Assembly (NCBI RefSeq): GCF_027563315.1
Contig: NZ_JAMKBJ010000016.1
Coordinates: 1 to 64,000 of the forward strand
Direction: 5' to 3'
Length of the DNA: 64,000 nucleotides
Source of the DNA: Paenisporosarcina quisquiliarum
GTDB lineage: Bacteria; Bacillota; Bacilli; Bacillales_A; Planococcaceae
Under the pieces are notes generated by a model, which ran no database searches, was not told the origin of the DNA, and was given only the letters and a program-made list of their open reading frames with translations. A program made the position numbers and the translations under genes. Shown here in pieces: positions 45,156 through 54,259 of this stretch. Position 1 is the stretch's first letter, and each line of letters opens with the position of its first letter.

Positions 45156-45167
45156 TTGTTCAGCTCC

Positions 45168-46109
45168 TTACTTTCTGTTCTTGTCTGTGACATAGGAACG
45201 AATATTGAAACCTAAATCGAATACACCTAAAAGTAACGTAAACGATTGTAAAGGAAATGCTAAAATAGTTCCAACAATGGCAACCCATTTTGGCCATCCT
45301 TTTTCATGTATGTAGAAATGAATGAATGATATACCTTGTAATGTAAGCAATACACGGATGATCAGAGTTGCGTTGGCAAATACCATAAAGGCGTATGTTC
45401 CTCGTTCTAACTCCACGAATAAAGTAACGATCATCACAATCATGTAATACCATAATATGGACTTAGGTAACCGCATGTGTCTCGTTGCCGGAAACTTGGG
45501 TACTTCTATGCCTAACTTTTTCAAAACCGGAAGCTGAATATTGATAAATACTAACACGAACGTGAAAACTCCAAGTATAAGTAGAGACGGGAAGACCGTT
45601 TCAAACATGAACAAAGTATCCGCTATGGTCTGATCATAATTTTTTGGCAAAGCATTATAACGTTCCAGGAACGCACCCGTTTGGTCATATTGAGCTTTCG
45701 AGTATGCCATCATTTCTTTTACGGGATTGAAATTAAAAGCTAGCACTACAAGTACATATTCAATAACAATCGTGACAAGCAGCACAATGGCAGTAGCCAT
45801 TAACATAAAAAGCTTACTTTTCTTCAAACGAAGTGTATCTCCTATAATGAAGCCGAGCAAGACATGTATCAGTGCAAATGGAATGGCCAAGAGACCACCA
45901 ATAAAATAGGACATCCCTATACATAATACAGCCACGTAAATGGAAGCTGATCGATTAAACTTCGCACTATACCACGCGATTGGCAGAGCAATAAAAAGCG
46001 CGGTAATCAAATTCAAAACAGGCACATAAAAAGAAACAGCCAACAAAATAGAAAACAGCGCAATCATCATTGCACCCAATGTCAGCTGTTTCGTTTGATC
46101 ATTTGGCAT
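45168..46109 (-). CDS. DUF2232 (YybS-like) membrane protein
   Basis: A 313-aa protein with about eight membrane helices; the first (LGAMMIALFSILLAVSFYVP) and the following NLITALFIALPIAWYS region are typical of the YybS/DUF2232 family, which sits between rpsR and gdpP in Bacillales. It resembles ECF S components in topology. Function unknown. It is 12 bp upstream of gdpP. Confidence 0.9.
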   Translation of the reverse strand: MPNDQTKQLTLGAMMIALFSILLAVSFYVPVLNLITALFIALPIAWYSAKFNRSASIYVAVLCIGMSYFIGGLLAIPFALIHVLLGFIIGDTLRLKKSKLFMLMATAIVLLVTIVIEYVLVVLAFNFNPVKEMMAYSKAQYDQTGAFLERYNALPKNYDQTIADTLFMFETVFPSLLILGVFTFVLVFINIQLPVLKKLGIEVPKFPATRHMRLPKSILWYYMIVMIVTLFVELERGTYAFMVFANATLIIRVLLTLQGISFIHFYIHEKGWPKWVAIVGTILAFPLQSFTLLLGVFDLGFNIRSYVTDKNRK

Positions 46110-46311
46110 TCGAAATCCTTCCTAACTTAAAAAACATGAATTCATTATCTAATATCCCAAACCTATATTCATTAGCGAATATCAATTACTAATTCAACTG
46201 GTTTTCTCTCTTTCACTACTTATGAAATTTTTTAGAGAAGTAATGAACAACTTTATCTTCTATTGTATCATGTCGTACAAGATGCAACAAAAGTTCAAAA
46301 TCAAAGACATT

Positions 46312-46338
46312 AAAAAAAGACCGGTTTCCCGGTCTTTT
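46312..46338 (-). terminator. Terminator of the rpsF-ssb-rpsR operon
   Basis: Stem aaaagaccgg/ccggtctttt with a 4-nt loop; minus-strand tail CTTTTTTTAA. Confidence 0.9.
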
Positions 46339-46356
46339 GAGCGTTCATAACATTTC

Positions 46357-46593
46357 TTATCTCTCTTCAGTAGAGAATGGAAGTAATGCCATGATGCGTG
46401 ATAATTTGATTGCTGAAGTCAGTTTGCGTTGGTATTTCGCGCTTGTTCCAGTAACTCGACGTGGAAGAATTTTTCCGCGTTCTGATACGAACTTTTTAAG
46501 CAAATCAACATCTTTATAGTCGATATGCGTAATATTGTTAGACGTGAAATAGCAAACCTTTTTGCGTCTTTTGCCTCCGCGACGTGGTGCCAT
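46357..46593 (-). CDS. rpsR: 30S ribosomal protein bS18
   Basis: A 78-aa basic protein with [19 protein letters not shown] and [21 protein letters not shown], the hallmarks of bS18. aaggaggcg precedes the ATG. Last gene of the rpsF-ssb-rpsR operon; it binds next to bS6. Confidence 0.98.
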   Translation of the reverse strand: MAPRRGGKRRKKVCYFTSNNITHIDYKDVDLLKKFVSERGKILPRRVTGTSAKYQRKLTSAIKLSRIMALLPFSTEER

Positions 46594-46652
46594 ATCGTTT
46601 CGCCTCCTTAGTGTTTGGTTTTATTTTGGTTGTGCATTAAAGTCGTTTCATC

Positions 46653-47159
46653 TTAGAATGGTAAATCGTCGTCTGATACTTCGATTGGGCCGCTTCCAGA
46701 AGAGAAAGGATCTTCATCTACACGTGTATAGTTTTGCTGATTTGGTGATTGATTCTGTTGATAAGATGAATATTGATTGTTTTGGTTTGAAGCGCCACCA
46801 TAAGGTTGTCCTTGTTGTGGACGATCTCCGCCAGAACTATTGCGTGGTTCAAGGAATTGAACACTATCTGCTACGACTTCAGTCGTGTAAACACGCTTTC
46901 CATCTTGGCCTTCATAGCTCCCCGTTTGAATGCGCCCTTCGACACCTGCCAAACTACCTTTTTTCAGGAAGTTAGCTGTGTTTTCAGCTGGCTTTCTCCA
47001 AACAGTACAGTTAATAAAATCCGCTTCCTTTTCACCTGACTGGTTAGAGAATGAACGGTTTACAGCTAGTGTAAAACGCGCAACCGCTACGCCACTTGGT
47101 GTATAACGAAGCTCCGGATCTTTTGTCAGTCTTCCGACTAATACGACTCGGTTAATCAT
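46653..47159 (-). CDS. ssb: Single-stranded DNA-binding protein
   Basis: A 168-aa protein: OB fold in residues 1-110 ([38 protein letters not shown]), a flexible Gln/Asn/Ser-rich linker and the partner-binding tail DDDLPF. The size matches SsbA. Confidence 0.98.
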   Translation of the reverse strand: MINRVVLVGRLTKDPELRYTPSGVAVARFTLAVNRSFSNQSGEKEADFINCTVWRKPAENTANFLKKGSLAGVEGRIQTGSYEGQDGKRVYTTEVVADSVQFLEPRNSSGGDRPQQGQPYGGASNQNNQYSSYQQNQSPNQQNYTRVDEDPFSSGSGPIEVSDDDLPF

Positions 47160-47215
47160 CAGAATGCAACCTCCCTCGTCTGCAAATTGTTTCGAATATA
47201 CTCGAAGTTAAATTC

Positions 47216-47506
47216 TTATTTATCTTCTACGTTGACAGCTACAAAACGAATAATATCTTCGTTAATGTTAGCAAGACGGATGTATTCATCGATTGCTCTT
47301 GAATCAGCGTTTGCTTTCACGATTTGGTAGAAACCTTCGCGGAAGTCATTGATTTCGTAAGCTAAGCGGCGTTTGCCCCACTCTTTAGACTCGATGATTT
47401 CAGCACCATTCGTAGTCAAGATTTCGTCGAAACGAGCTGTAAGAGCTTTTTTCGCGTCATCTTCGATTGTTGGTCGAATGATGTACATTAATTCGTACTT
47501 TTTCAT
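47216..47506 (-). CDS. rpsF: 30S ribosomal protein bS6
   Basis: A 96-aa protein starting [12 protein letters not shown], with [17 protein letters not shown]. aaggaggtg precedes the ATG. First gene of the operon with ssb and rpsR. Confidence 0.98.
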   Translation of the reverse strand: MKKYELMYIIRPTIEDDAKKALTARFDEILTTNGAEIIESKEWGKRRLAYEINDFREGFYQIVKANADSRAIDEYIRLANINEDIIRFVAVNVEDK

Positions 47507-47532
47507 CTTTTTGCACCTCCTTATGGACTTAG

Positions 47533-47553
47533 GCCTGACTGTTGACAGTAGGC
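47533..47553 (-). promoter_or_regulatory. Hairpin in the rpsF leader
   Basis: The leader RNA contains GCCT-ACTG-TCAA-CAGT-C-AGGC, a small hairpin with one bulge, shortly before the rpsF ribosome site. It might take part in bS6:bS18 autoregulation, but I could not match the known motif. Confidence 0.3.
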
Positions 47554-47588
47554 AAGGAGTAAGTAACGTTCATTACTCACATCAATTG

Positions 47589-47617
47589 ATTGTATCACAC
47601 ACGCTTACCACGTGCAA
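47589..47617 (-). promoter_or_regulatory. Probable promoter of the rpsF operon
   Basis: TTGCAC-N17-TACAAT on the minus strand (-35 at 47612-47617, -10 at 47589-47594). The -35 is weak. Confidence 0.5.
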
Positions 47618-47677
47618 CTACTGATTCAATAGACAACTTATACTTTTCAGCTATACTACCTATTATGAGGTGAAATT

Positions 47678-48223
47678 ATGAAAGATTTAGATACGCCCAC
47701 TAAAATCATTGACTTGGACATTCAAAAAATCGGAAAAACAAGCTTAGTATTAACTGTCGTCTTAAGCGTCATGCTTTTACTATTAAATAGTATTGCGCAT
47801 CAAGATTTTTCGTATCATCCATCCTGGCTTGGATTATTCCTATTCGTCTTTGGATATATCATTTTCATTGTTTTGCATGAAGCAACACATCTGATTGGTT
47901 TTGTTATATTTGCTAACGTTCCTTGGCATTCACTTGACTACGGTATTAATTTGAAACTGGGAGTTGCCTACGCGACAAGTACTGAACCAGTTCAAAATAA
48001 AGCAATGAAAAAAGTGTTAATCCTGCCATTTTGGATAACTGGTGTATTACCGGCTGTCATTGGTATTTTCATCAATAGCCCACTTCTCGTTTTATTAGGT
48101 GCCTGGCTAATTGCCGGTGCCGCAGGAGATTTTGCCATGATCAAGGAACTACGTACTGTTCGAAATGATGCTTGGATTAAGGATGATCCTGAAAGACCAA
48201 AATTATATGTGTTTGAAGAATAA
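47678..48223 (+). CDS. DUF3267 membrane protein (putative zinc metalloprotease fold)
   Basis: A 181-aa protein with about four membrane helices. Helix 2 ends in the HEATH sequence (IIFIVLHEATHLIGF), an HExxH zinc motif typical of DUF3267. A C-terminal segment contains GAWLIAGAAGDFAMIKEL, carrying the conserved GD that may supply the third ligand. The family is uncharacterised and resembles site-2-type intramembrane proteases. gaggtg precedes the ATG. It is one of few plus-strand genes here and so opposes replication. Confidence 0.85.
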   Translation: MKDLDTPTKIIDLDIQKIGKTSLVLTVVLSVMLLLLNSIAHQDFSYHPSWLGLFLFVFGYIIFIVLHEATHLIGFVIFANVPWHSLDYGINLKLGVAYATSTEPVQNKAMKKVLILPFWITGVLPAVIGIFINSPLLVLLGAWLIAGAAGDFAMIKELRTVRNDAWIKDDPERPKLYVFEE

Positions 48224-48224
48224 T

Positions 48225-48257
48225 AAAGCTGCTCTCATTCGAAATGGAGCAGCTTTA
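48225..48257. terminator. Bidirectional terminator
   Basis: Stem aaagctgctc/gagcagcttt extended by catt/aatg; it lies between two convergent genes and overlaps the stop of the GGCT-like gene. Confidence 0.8.
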
Positions 48258-48644
48258 CTTATTGTCACGAGCTTTTCGATAAGCAATCCAGTCTCCAGAT
48301 GGAATTACGACTTTCTTCATCTTTTCATCACATACGGTGTACACAACGGCATCCAGGACGCCGCATTCCGTTTGGATGTGCACCATTTGTTTCGTGTAAA
48401 GATCTCTCTTAGGGTCCCCTGTATAGCCTTCTAGCTCATCTAGACTTGCCCACATATGATCAGGTACATCATAAACATCCCCAATCACCAGTGAATCCTT
48501 TGTTAGCTCGATTGCGGGATAACCATTCCCTGTATCGTACATAATTGCTTGAAGGGTTAGACCTTTAAATAACAGTTTAGCTTCCTCGAGAACATGATGA
48601 TTGCACTCTCCTTGTAACAATGTTCCATAAGCAAATAATTTCAT
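48255..48644 (-). CDS. Gamma-glutamylcyclotransferase-like (AIG2/YtfP) protein
   Basis: A 129-aa protein with the family motif LFAYGTLLQGE at the N-terminus and GDVYDVPDHMWASLDELEGY, where the Glu in LDELEGY is the usual catalytic acid. The substrate is uncertain. I chose the ATG at 48644, preceded by gagggga; a TTG at 48659 lies within that site. Confidence 0.88.
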   Translation of the reverse strand: MKLFAYGTLLQGECNHHVLEEAKLLFKGLTLQAIMYDTGNGYPAIELTKDSLVIGDVYDVPDHMWASLDELEGYTGDPKRDLYTKQMVHIQTECGVLDAVVYTVCDEKMKKVVIPSGDWIAYRKARDNK

Positions 48645-48676
48645 GAAAACTCCCCTCAATTATCTAAGAAATTCAA

Positions 48677-48712
48677 AAAAAGGGTCAGCCGACAAGTCGA
48701 CTAACCCAAGAT
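48677..48712 (-). terminator. Terminator of ychF
   Basis: Imperfect stem gggtcagccgac/gtcgactaaccc, minus-strand tail CCTTTTTTTG. Confidence 0.8.
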
Positions 48713-48716
48713 TGTT

Positions 48717-49817
48717 TTATACGTTGAAACGGAATAACATTACATCGCCGTCTTGTACGATATATTCTTTACCTTCCAAACGCACTTTACCAGCTTCTTT
48801 TGCAGAGGCCATTGAACCGTTTGCTACCAAGTCATCATAAGAAACTGTCTCGGCGCGAATGAAACCACGTTCGAAGTCTGTATGGATAACACCAGCACAT
48901 TGAGGAGCTTTCATACCTTTACGGAATGTCCAAGCACGAACTTCCTGTACACCTGCTGTAAAGTATGTTGCTAGTCCCAATAATTGATAAGCAGCTTTTA
49001 CAAGTTGATCTAGCCCTGATTCTTTGATGCCTAACTCGTCAAGGAACATTGCTTTCTCTTCCTCATCAAGTTCTGCCATTTCTTCTTCAATTTTGGCACA
49101 TACAACAATCACTTGTGCGTTATCTACTTTAGCGAATTCACGAACTTTTTGAACGTATTCATTTTCATCAGCATTGGCAATTTCGTCTTCTGCAACGTTC
49201 GCCACATAAAGCATAGGCTTGATTGTTAATAAATGAAGACCTTTAACTACGCGTAATTCTTCTTCTGTAAATTCAACAGAACGTGCTGGTTTTTCATCTT
49301 CAAAAGCATCACGAAGTTTGACCAATACTGGTTCTTCAACCATTGCATCTTTGTCTTTTTGTTTCGCCATTTTGCCTACACGTTGCAAACGTTTTTCAAC
49401 GCTTTCCAAGTCAGCCAAAATTAACTCTAGGTTGATTACTTCGATATCTGAAATCGGATCTACTTTACCAGCTACATGTGTTACGTTCTCATCTGCAAAA
49501 CATCTTACCACTTGGCAAATTGCATCTACTTCACGAATGTGAGCCAAGAACTTATTTCCAAGTCCTTCACCTTTACTGGCACCTTTAACAATACCTGCAA
49601 TATCAGTGAATTCAAAAGCTGTAGGAACCGTTTTCTTTGGAACAACAAGTTCCGTTAATTTATCAAGACGTTCATCCGGTACTTCTACAATTCCGACGTT
49701 TGGATCAATTGTACAGAATGGATAGTTTGCAGCCTCTGCGCCTGCTTTTGTAATTGCATTAAATAAAGTGGATTTACCGACATTCGGTAAGCCTACGATT
49801 CCTGCTGTTAACGCCAT
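48717..49817 (-). CDS. ychF: Obg-family ATPase YchF (YyaF)
   Basis: A 366-aa TRAFAC P-loop protein. GLPNVGKSTLFNAIT (G1), DIAGIVKGASKGEGLG (G3) and the NVAEDE region in place of the usual GTP-specific NKxD fit YchF, which prefers ATP. A coiled coil lies between about 130 and 195, and the C-terminal TGS-like domain contains KEAGKVRLEGKEYIVQDGDV. It binds ribosomes and affects stress response. Confidence 0.96.
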   Translation of the reverse strand: MALTAGIVGLPNVGKSTLFNAITKAGAEAANYPFCTIDPNVGIVEVPDERLDKLTELVVPKKTVPTAFEFTDIAGIVKGASKGEGLGNKFLAHIREVDAICQVVRCFADENVTHVAGKVDPISDIEVINLELILADLESVEKRLQRVGKMAKQKDKDAMVEEPVLVKLRDAFEDEKPARSVEFTEEELRVVKGLHLLTIKPMLYVANVAEDEIANADENEYVQKVREFAKVDNAQVIVVCAKIEEEMAELDEEEKAMFLDELGIKESGLDQLVKAAYQLLGLATYFTAGVQEVRAWTFRKGMKAPQCAGVIHTDFERGFIRAETVSYDDLVANGSMASAKEAGKVRLEGKEYIVQDGDVMLFRFNV

Positions 49818-49943
49818 TTATGTTCCCAACCTTTCATAACTTACAAGTTCTATATTCAAGTGTGTATCATCATTTTCAACGCTTGATTAAAGCTAATATT
49901 TTTCATTTAACTAATCTATTATAAATTTATGTCAATCAAAAGT

Positions 49944-50153
49944 CTATTCCTCTGTGGAAGGCTCAGCAGCTTTAATCACTTTTTTCATTTTTTTTGCGAA
50001 TTCTCTTCTTGGAATCATCACACTGTGTTGGCAACCTTCACATTTTATCCGGACGTCTGCACCCATGCGAATAACCTTCCATTCATTGGTCCCGCAAGGA
50101 TGCTGTTTTTTCATTTCAACAATATCACCCAGCTCAAATGACTTTGTATTCAT
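49944..50153 (-). CDS. DUF951 protein (YyzM-like)
   Basis: A 69-aa protein beginning with the DUF951 pattern: FELGDIVEMKKQHPCGTNEW followed by DVRIKCEGCQHSVMIPRREF. The three cysteines suggest a zinc ribbon-like fold. Start and preceding stop overlap (TGATG), so it is coupled to the MscS gene. Confidence 0.93.
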   Translation of the reverse strand: MNTKSFELGDIVEMKKQHPCGTNEWKVIRMGADVRIKCEGCQHSVMIPRREFAKKMKKVIKAAEPSTEE

Positions 50154-51067
50154 CAGACTTTCCCCTTATCTTCAGACTTCACAGGATCTCCGGTACCAGC
50201 ATCTACTGATCCTGTTTTCTTTTGGTACATGACCATTTTCGGATATGGAATTTCGATTCCATGTTCGTCCATAAATATTTTCAGGTCACGACGAATGATT
50301 CGACCAACAGCGAAATGTTGCATCGGTTTTGTTTCAGCCGAAATACGCATGACCACTTCAGAAGCTGCCAGATTTTGAACACCTAACAATTCAGGTACTT
50401 TGACCAATTGCTCATATTTTTCAGGAAGCTCAGATAAAAATTCACGAATAAGCTCTTCTGCTTTTGGAATATCTGCTTCGTACGCAACGCTTACGTCAAC
50501 GATTGCAATTGAATTATTTAATGAGTAATTTACGACTTCCACAATCGTACCGTTAGGGAAAATGTGAATCTCCCCGTTCAATCCTTTTAACTTCGTTGTT
50601 CGCAAACCAATCTCCTGGACAGAACCTTCGGATGCACCGATCCGCACATAATCACCGACCGAGAATTGATCTTCAAAAATAATGAAGAATCCTGTGATGA
50701 CATCACGAACCAAGTTTTGGGCACCAAACCCAATGGCCAACCCGAGTACCCCTGCCCCAGCAAGCAATCCAGTTACATTAATAGTCAATGCAGACAAGAC
50801 TGCCAGTATCGCAGCAAAATACACAACATATGCAATTACATTTTCGAGCAATTTTAGCAAGGTATTCTGTCTGCGTTCCGAGTAGCGCAATGGTGCTTTC
50901 ATCCGGACTTCAAACACTTTACGAATGACCACTTTAAAAACTTTTACAACAATTCCTGCTAGGAACATTATGAATATAACTTTAAGCGTAATCACGCCAG
51001 CAGCAATCCAGATTTTCTCATCTAAAAGCAATTCTTTGACACTTTCAATCGTTTTGTTAATGTCCAA
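50153..51067 (-). CDS. MscS family mechanosensitive channel
   Basis: A 304-aa protein with three membrane helices. The third (pore) helix is Gly/Ala-rich (LAGAGVLGLAIGFGAQNLV), followed by the beta domain (FSVGDYVRIGASEGSVQEIG) and an alpha/beta C-terminus. It should release solutes on osmotic downshift. I prefer the TTG at 51067, with aaaggtgg upstream; the ATG at 51100 has no site. Confidence 0.9.
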   Translation of the reverse strand: MDINKTIESVKELLLDEKIWIAAGVITLKVIFIMFLAGIVVKVFKVVIRKVFEVRMKAPLRYSERRQNTLLKLLENVIAYVVYFAAILAVLSALTINVTGLLAGAGVLGLAIGFGAQNLVRDVITGFFIIFEDQFSVGDYVRIGASEGSVQEIGLRTTKLKGLNGEIHIFPNGTIVEVVNYSLNNSIAIVDVSVAYEADIPKAEELIREFLSELPEKYEQLVKVPELLGVQNLAASEVVMRISAETKPMQHFAVGRIIRRDLKIFMDEHGIEIPYPKMVMYQKKTGSVDAGTGDPVKSEDKGKV

Positions 51068-51141
51068 TCGATATCTACCACCTTTTTGAATAAAGCCCAT
51101 TTCTAATACGTATACTACGAAAAAAGAGAGTGAGCTAACCT

Positions 51142-51747
51142 ATGTTTGCATATTCGTCTCATTTACATTCAGAAGATTTTTCTTATCAAGATTCAGGCGT
51201 AGCTTGGCGCTTAAGCTCGCTTTTTCTCCAACTAATTCCATTTGAAAAACCCAATCTCACATTTTGCTGCATAGGAACCGACCGGTCGACTGGAGACGCC
51301 CTTGGACCACTAATTGGCACTTGGCTTCGCGATCATCCCACATTTCCGTATGAAGTAATTGGCACCTTGCAGCAACCTTTGCACGCTTTGAATTTACAAC
51401 AAACCGTCGAGTCACTTCAAGCAAGAACATTATCTCCGTATGTAGTCGCCATAGACGCTTGCTTAGGGAAAGTCGAGAAAATCGGACATATAGTCATCGA
51501 AAAAGGTCCTCTTTTTCCCGGCAAAGCAGTAAAAAAGGAATTGCCGCCTATTGGCGACCTTTCCATTAAAGGCATTGTAAATGTTGGTGGCTTTCAAGAG
51601 TATACTGTCTTGCAAAACACGAGATTACAATTGCCATATGATATGGGCAAAGTTTTGTCTCGTGCCCTTCTACTTGCTTGGCAGAGGTACCAAATGAAAA
51701 TGGTACGCAATAGCCACGACGATCGCTACCACGAGAATGCCTGGTAG
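51142..51747 (+). CDS. yyaC: YyaC, spore protease-related protein
   Basis: A 201-aa protein of the YyaC family, related to the germination protease GPR and found in endospore formers. Signatures: CCIGTDRSTGDALGPLIGT, VVAIDACLG and SIKGIVNVGGF. It is divergent from the MscS gene and its last 78 bp overlap the 3' end of the DUF554 gene on the other strand. Its presence argues that the organism sporulates. Confidence 0.93.
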   Translation: MFAYSSHLHSEDFSYQDSGVAWRLSSLFLQLIPFEKPNLTFCCIGTDRSTGDALGPLIGTWLRDHPTFPYEVIGTLQQPLHALNLQQTVESLQARTLSPYVVAIDACLGKVEKIGHIVIEKGPLFPGKAVKKELPPIGDLSIKGIVNVGGFQEYTVLQNTRLQLPYDMGKVLSRALLLAWQRYQMKMVRNSHDDRYHENAW

Positions 51748-52404
51748 AAAATTGGCTACTCTTATTTTGGTCAAACCAATCATATTTAATCCAATGGCCA
51801 CAATCATGACTCCACCGGTTGCCGTCATTTCCTGAATATATAATGCAAGTGCATCTTGTGGGATTACACGGCTAATTTGAGTGGCGAAGAGTGCAATCGT
51901 CCCTTGATATAAAATAACAGGAACGGCTGATAATAAAACGCCTATCCCTAAAGTGGTAGCCAATATTATAGAGGTAAATCCATCTATTAATCCTTTTACA
52001 ATCAATAAATCATGATCATTTCTCAGACCACTATCCAATGAACCAATGACCGCCATCGATCCAATAACAAATATTAAGGTAGAGGACACAAAACCTTGCG
52101 CAATACTAATATTTTCACCTTTTTTATTCTGACCCACTTTTGATTCCAACCAATGGCCAAATTGATTGAGTTGATGATCTAAATCAATCCACTCTCCAAT
52201 GACTGCACCTACAACTAAACTAATAATAACGATTAAAAATTGTCCGCTTTCAAAACCCATTTGAAGTCCGATAACAGTTACAGCAAGCCCAATAGCATAC
52301 ATCACTGTTTGCTTCATGTTTTCCGGGATGTTTTTCAACAATCTTCCGATGATTGTCCCAACAATGATGAGAAGCGCGTTAATCAATGTCCCTAATAACA
52401 CCAT
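51670..52404 (-). CDS. DUF554 (YdfK-like) membrane protein
   Basis: A 244-aa protein with six to seven helices. The LGTLINALLIIVGTIIGRLL start and ALDSGLRND-like IGSLDSGL and ATTLGIGVLLSA segments are typical of DUF554. Function unknown. It overlaps yyaC by 78 bp tail to tail. Confidence 0.92.
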   Translation of the reverse strand: MVLLGTLINALLIIVGTIIGRLLKNIPENMKQTVMYAIGLAVTVIGLQMGFESGQFLIVIISLVVGAVIGEWIDLDHQLNQFGHWLESKVGQNKKGENISIAQGFVSSTLIFVIGSMAVIGSLDSGLRNDHDLLIVKGLIDGFTSIILATTLGIGVLLSAVPVILYQGTIALFATQISRVIPQDALALYIQEMTATGGVMIVAIGLNMIGLTKIRVANFLPGILVVAIVVAIAYHFHLVPLPSK

Positions 52405-52430
52405 ACGTAACGCCTCATTTCAGCTAAAAA

Positions 52431-52472
52431 TAGAACCTATCCCCTCAAAGGTAACTCCTTTAAGGGAATAGG
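52431..52472 (-). terminator. Terminator of parA-parB
   Basis: A 16-bp stem (with two G-T pairs) cctattcccttaaagg against cctttgaggggatagg, 5-nt loop, minus-strand tail TTCTATTTTTAG. Confidence 0.85.
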
Positions 52473-52476
52473 CAGG

Positions 52477-53316
52477 TTAGTCTTCTAATAATTCTAAAAT
52501 ACGTTCCAGATCATCTTCAGAGAAAAATTCGATTTCAATTTTCCCTTTGTTTTTCGATTTCTTAATGGAAACAGTAGTGCCGAAATATTCACGCAGTTGT
52601 GATTCTTTTTCTTTAATAAAAATATCTTTGTTCGGTACTTTTGATGTTTCACGTGAAACATCTTCATTCATACGTTGGACAAGTGATTCAAGTTGTCGAA
52701 CGTTCAAGTTTTCTTTCATTACTTTTTCAGCAATTGAAGGAATAAGCTTTTTACGCTTCAAGCCAAGTAATGCTCGTCCATGTCCCATCGAAAGTTTATT
52801 AGCTGAAATTAGCTCTCGTACAATTTCAGGTAAAGATAGTAAACGAATATGATTGGCAATATGAGGTCGACTCTTACCTAAGCGAAAAGCTAATTGTTCT
52901 TGCGTTAAACTTAAGTTTTCCATAAGATTTTGGTAAGCATCGGCTTCTTCAATCGGCGTTAAATCTTCACGTTGCAAGTTTTCAAGTATCGCAATTTCCA
53001 TCATTTGTTGATCCGTAAATTCGCGAATGACTGCAGGAATCTCCTTCAAGCCTGCAGCTTTTGAAGCACGAAAACGACGTTCACCTACGACGATTTCAAA
53101 TGACTTACCTCTTCTTCTAAGAATAATCGGTTGAAGAACGCCGTGTTCTTTAATCGATTCAGTTAACTCACTCAATGCGGTTTCATCAAAGATTTTGCGG
53201 GGTTGATATGGGTTAACTTTAATTTCTTTTACAGGAATCTTTTCAACACTTTCCATTTGATTGATAGATTCTCCAGGGAACAATGCATTAATTCCTTTAC
53301 CTAAGCCTTTAGACAT
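52477..53316 (-). CDS. parB: Chromosome-partitioning protein ParB/Spo0J
   Basis: A 279-aa CTP-dependent DNA clamp. MSKGLGKGINALFPG (ParA-contact N-terminus), the CTP motif GERRFRA, ENLQREDLTPIEEA, and the helix-turn-helix LAFRLGKSRPHIANH. It spreads from parS sites and loads SMC. A parS lies within the gene. It overlaps parA by 8 bp. Confidence 0.97.
   Translation of the reverse strand: MSKGLGKGINALFPGESINQMESVEKIPVKEIKVNPYQPRKIFDETALSELTESIKEHGVLQPIILRRRGKSFEIVVGERRFRASKAAGLKEIPAVIREFTDQQMMEIAILENLQREDLTPIEEADAYQNLMENLSLTQEQLAFRLGKSRPHIANHIRLLSLPEIVRELISANKLSMGHGRALLGLKRKKLIPSIAEKVMKENLNVRQLESLVQRMNEDVSRETSKVPNKDIFIKEKESQLREYFGTTVSIKKSKNKGKIEIEFFSEDDLERILELLED
52645..52660. promoter_or_regulatory. 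parS site inside parB
   Basis: TGTTTCACGTGAAACA, a perfect 16-bp palindrome matching the Bacillales parS consensus. B. subtilis also has a parS within spo0J. Confidence 0.95.
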
Positions 53317-54070
53317 TACGAATCACTTCCTTCGCCAAATCTAGATATACTTCTGCACCACGAGATTTCGGATCGTAAATAATAATTGGTTCCCCATGAC
53401 TTGGCGCCTCGCTTAGACGGACATTACGAGGAATAATTGTTTTATACACTTTATCTTGGAAGTATTTTTTCACTTCTTCAATTACTTGAATTCCTAAGTT
53501 CGTCCGTGCATCAAACATCGTTAATAACACACCGTCAATGACGAGTTGATTATTCAAATGTTTTTGTACTAAGCGGATGGTACTCAATAATTGGCTCAAA
53601 CCTTCCAATGCGTAATACTCACATTGCACAGGAATTAGAATGGCATCGGAAGCCGTCAATGCATTGATTGTCAGCAAACCCAGTGAAGGTGGACAATCTA
53701 TGATGATATAATCATATTCTTCTTTTACATCTTGAAGTGCACGTTTCAATCGCACTTCACGTGAGATAGTAGAAACCAGTTCAATTTCAGCACCTGCTAA
53801 CGAAATCGTCGCAGGAACTACATGTAAATTCTCCACTTTAGTTTCCAAAATAACTTTTTTTACATCTATATCATCTATTAAAACATCGTAAATACATTGG
53901 TGTACGTCACCTTTATTAACGCCAACTCCACTTGTAGCATTTCCTTGGGGATCTGTATCCATCAACAATACTTTTTTCCCTAAGTACGCAAGGCATGCGC
54001 TTAAACTTACAGATGTTGTCGTTTTACCCACGCCGCCTTTTTGATTGGCGATCGCTATGATTCTACCCAC
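53309..54070 (-). CDS. parA: ParA family ATPase Soj
   Basis: A 253-aa deviant Walker ATPase: KGGVGKTTTS, DTDPQGNATSG and IDCPPSLGLLT. It partners ParB in origin segregation and also regulates DnaA. GTG start with gcaggtg upstream. Confidence 0.97.
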   Translation of the reverse strand: MGRIIAIANQKGGVGKTTTSVSLSACLAYLGKKVLLMDTDPQGNATSGVGVNKGDVHQCIYDVLIDDIDVKKVILETKVENLHVVPATISLAGAEIELVSTISREVRLKRALQDVKEEYDYIIIDCPPSLGLLTINALTASDAILIPVQCEYYALEGLSQLLSTIRLVQKHLNNQLVIDGVLLTMFDARTNLGIQVIEEVKKYFQDKVYKTIIPRNVRLSEAPSHGEPIIIYDPKSRGAEVYLDLAKEVIRNV

Positions 54071-54212
54071 GCTTGCACCTGCTTCCCTCTAGTTGTCTAT
54101 TTTTGCTATCAACATTTAATACTGGAAAGATTCATACTTGTGGCACTTTCCGCTTTTCTTTTCATTCTATCAAATAATTGATTAAAAAAGGATTATATTC
54201 TGATTACAAACA

Positions 54213-54245
54213 AAAAAACTCTTGCTACTTTCAGAGCAAGAGTTC
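54213..54245 (-). terminator. Terminator of noc
   Basis: A 10-bp stem aactcttgct/agcaagagtt, minus-strand tail GTTTTTTTG. It separates noc from parAB. Confidence 0.88.
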
Positions 54246-54259
54246 ACGATTTCGCAATA

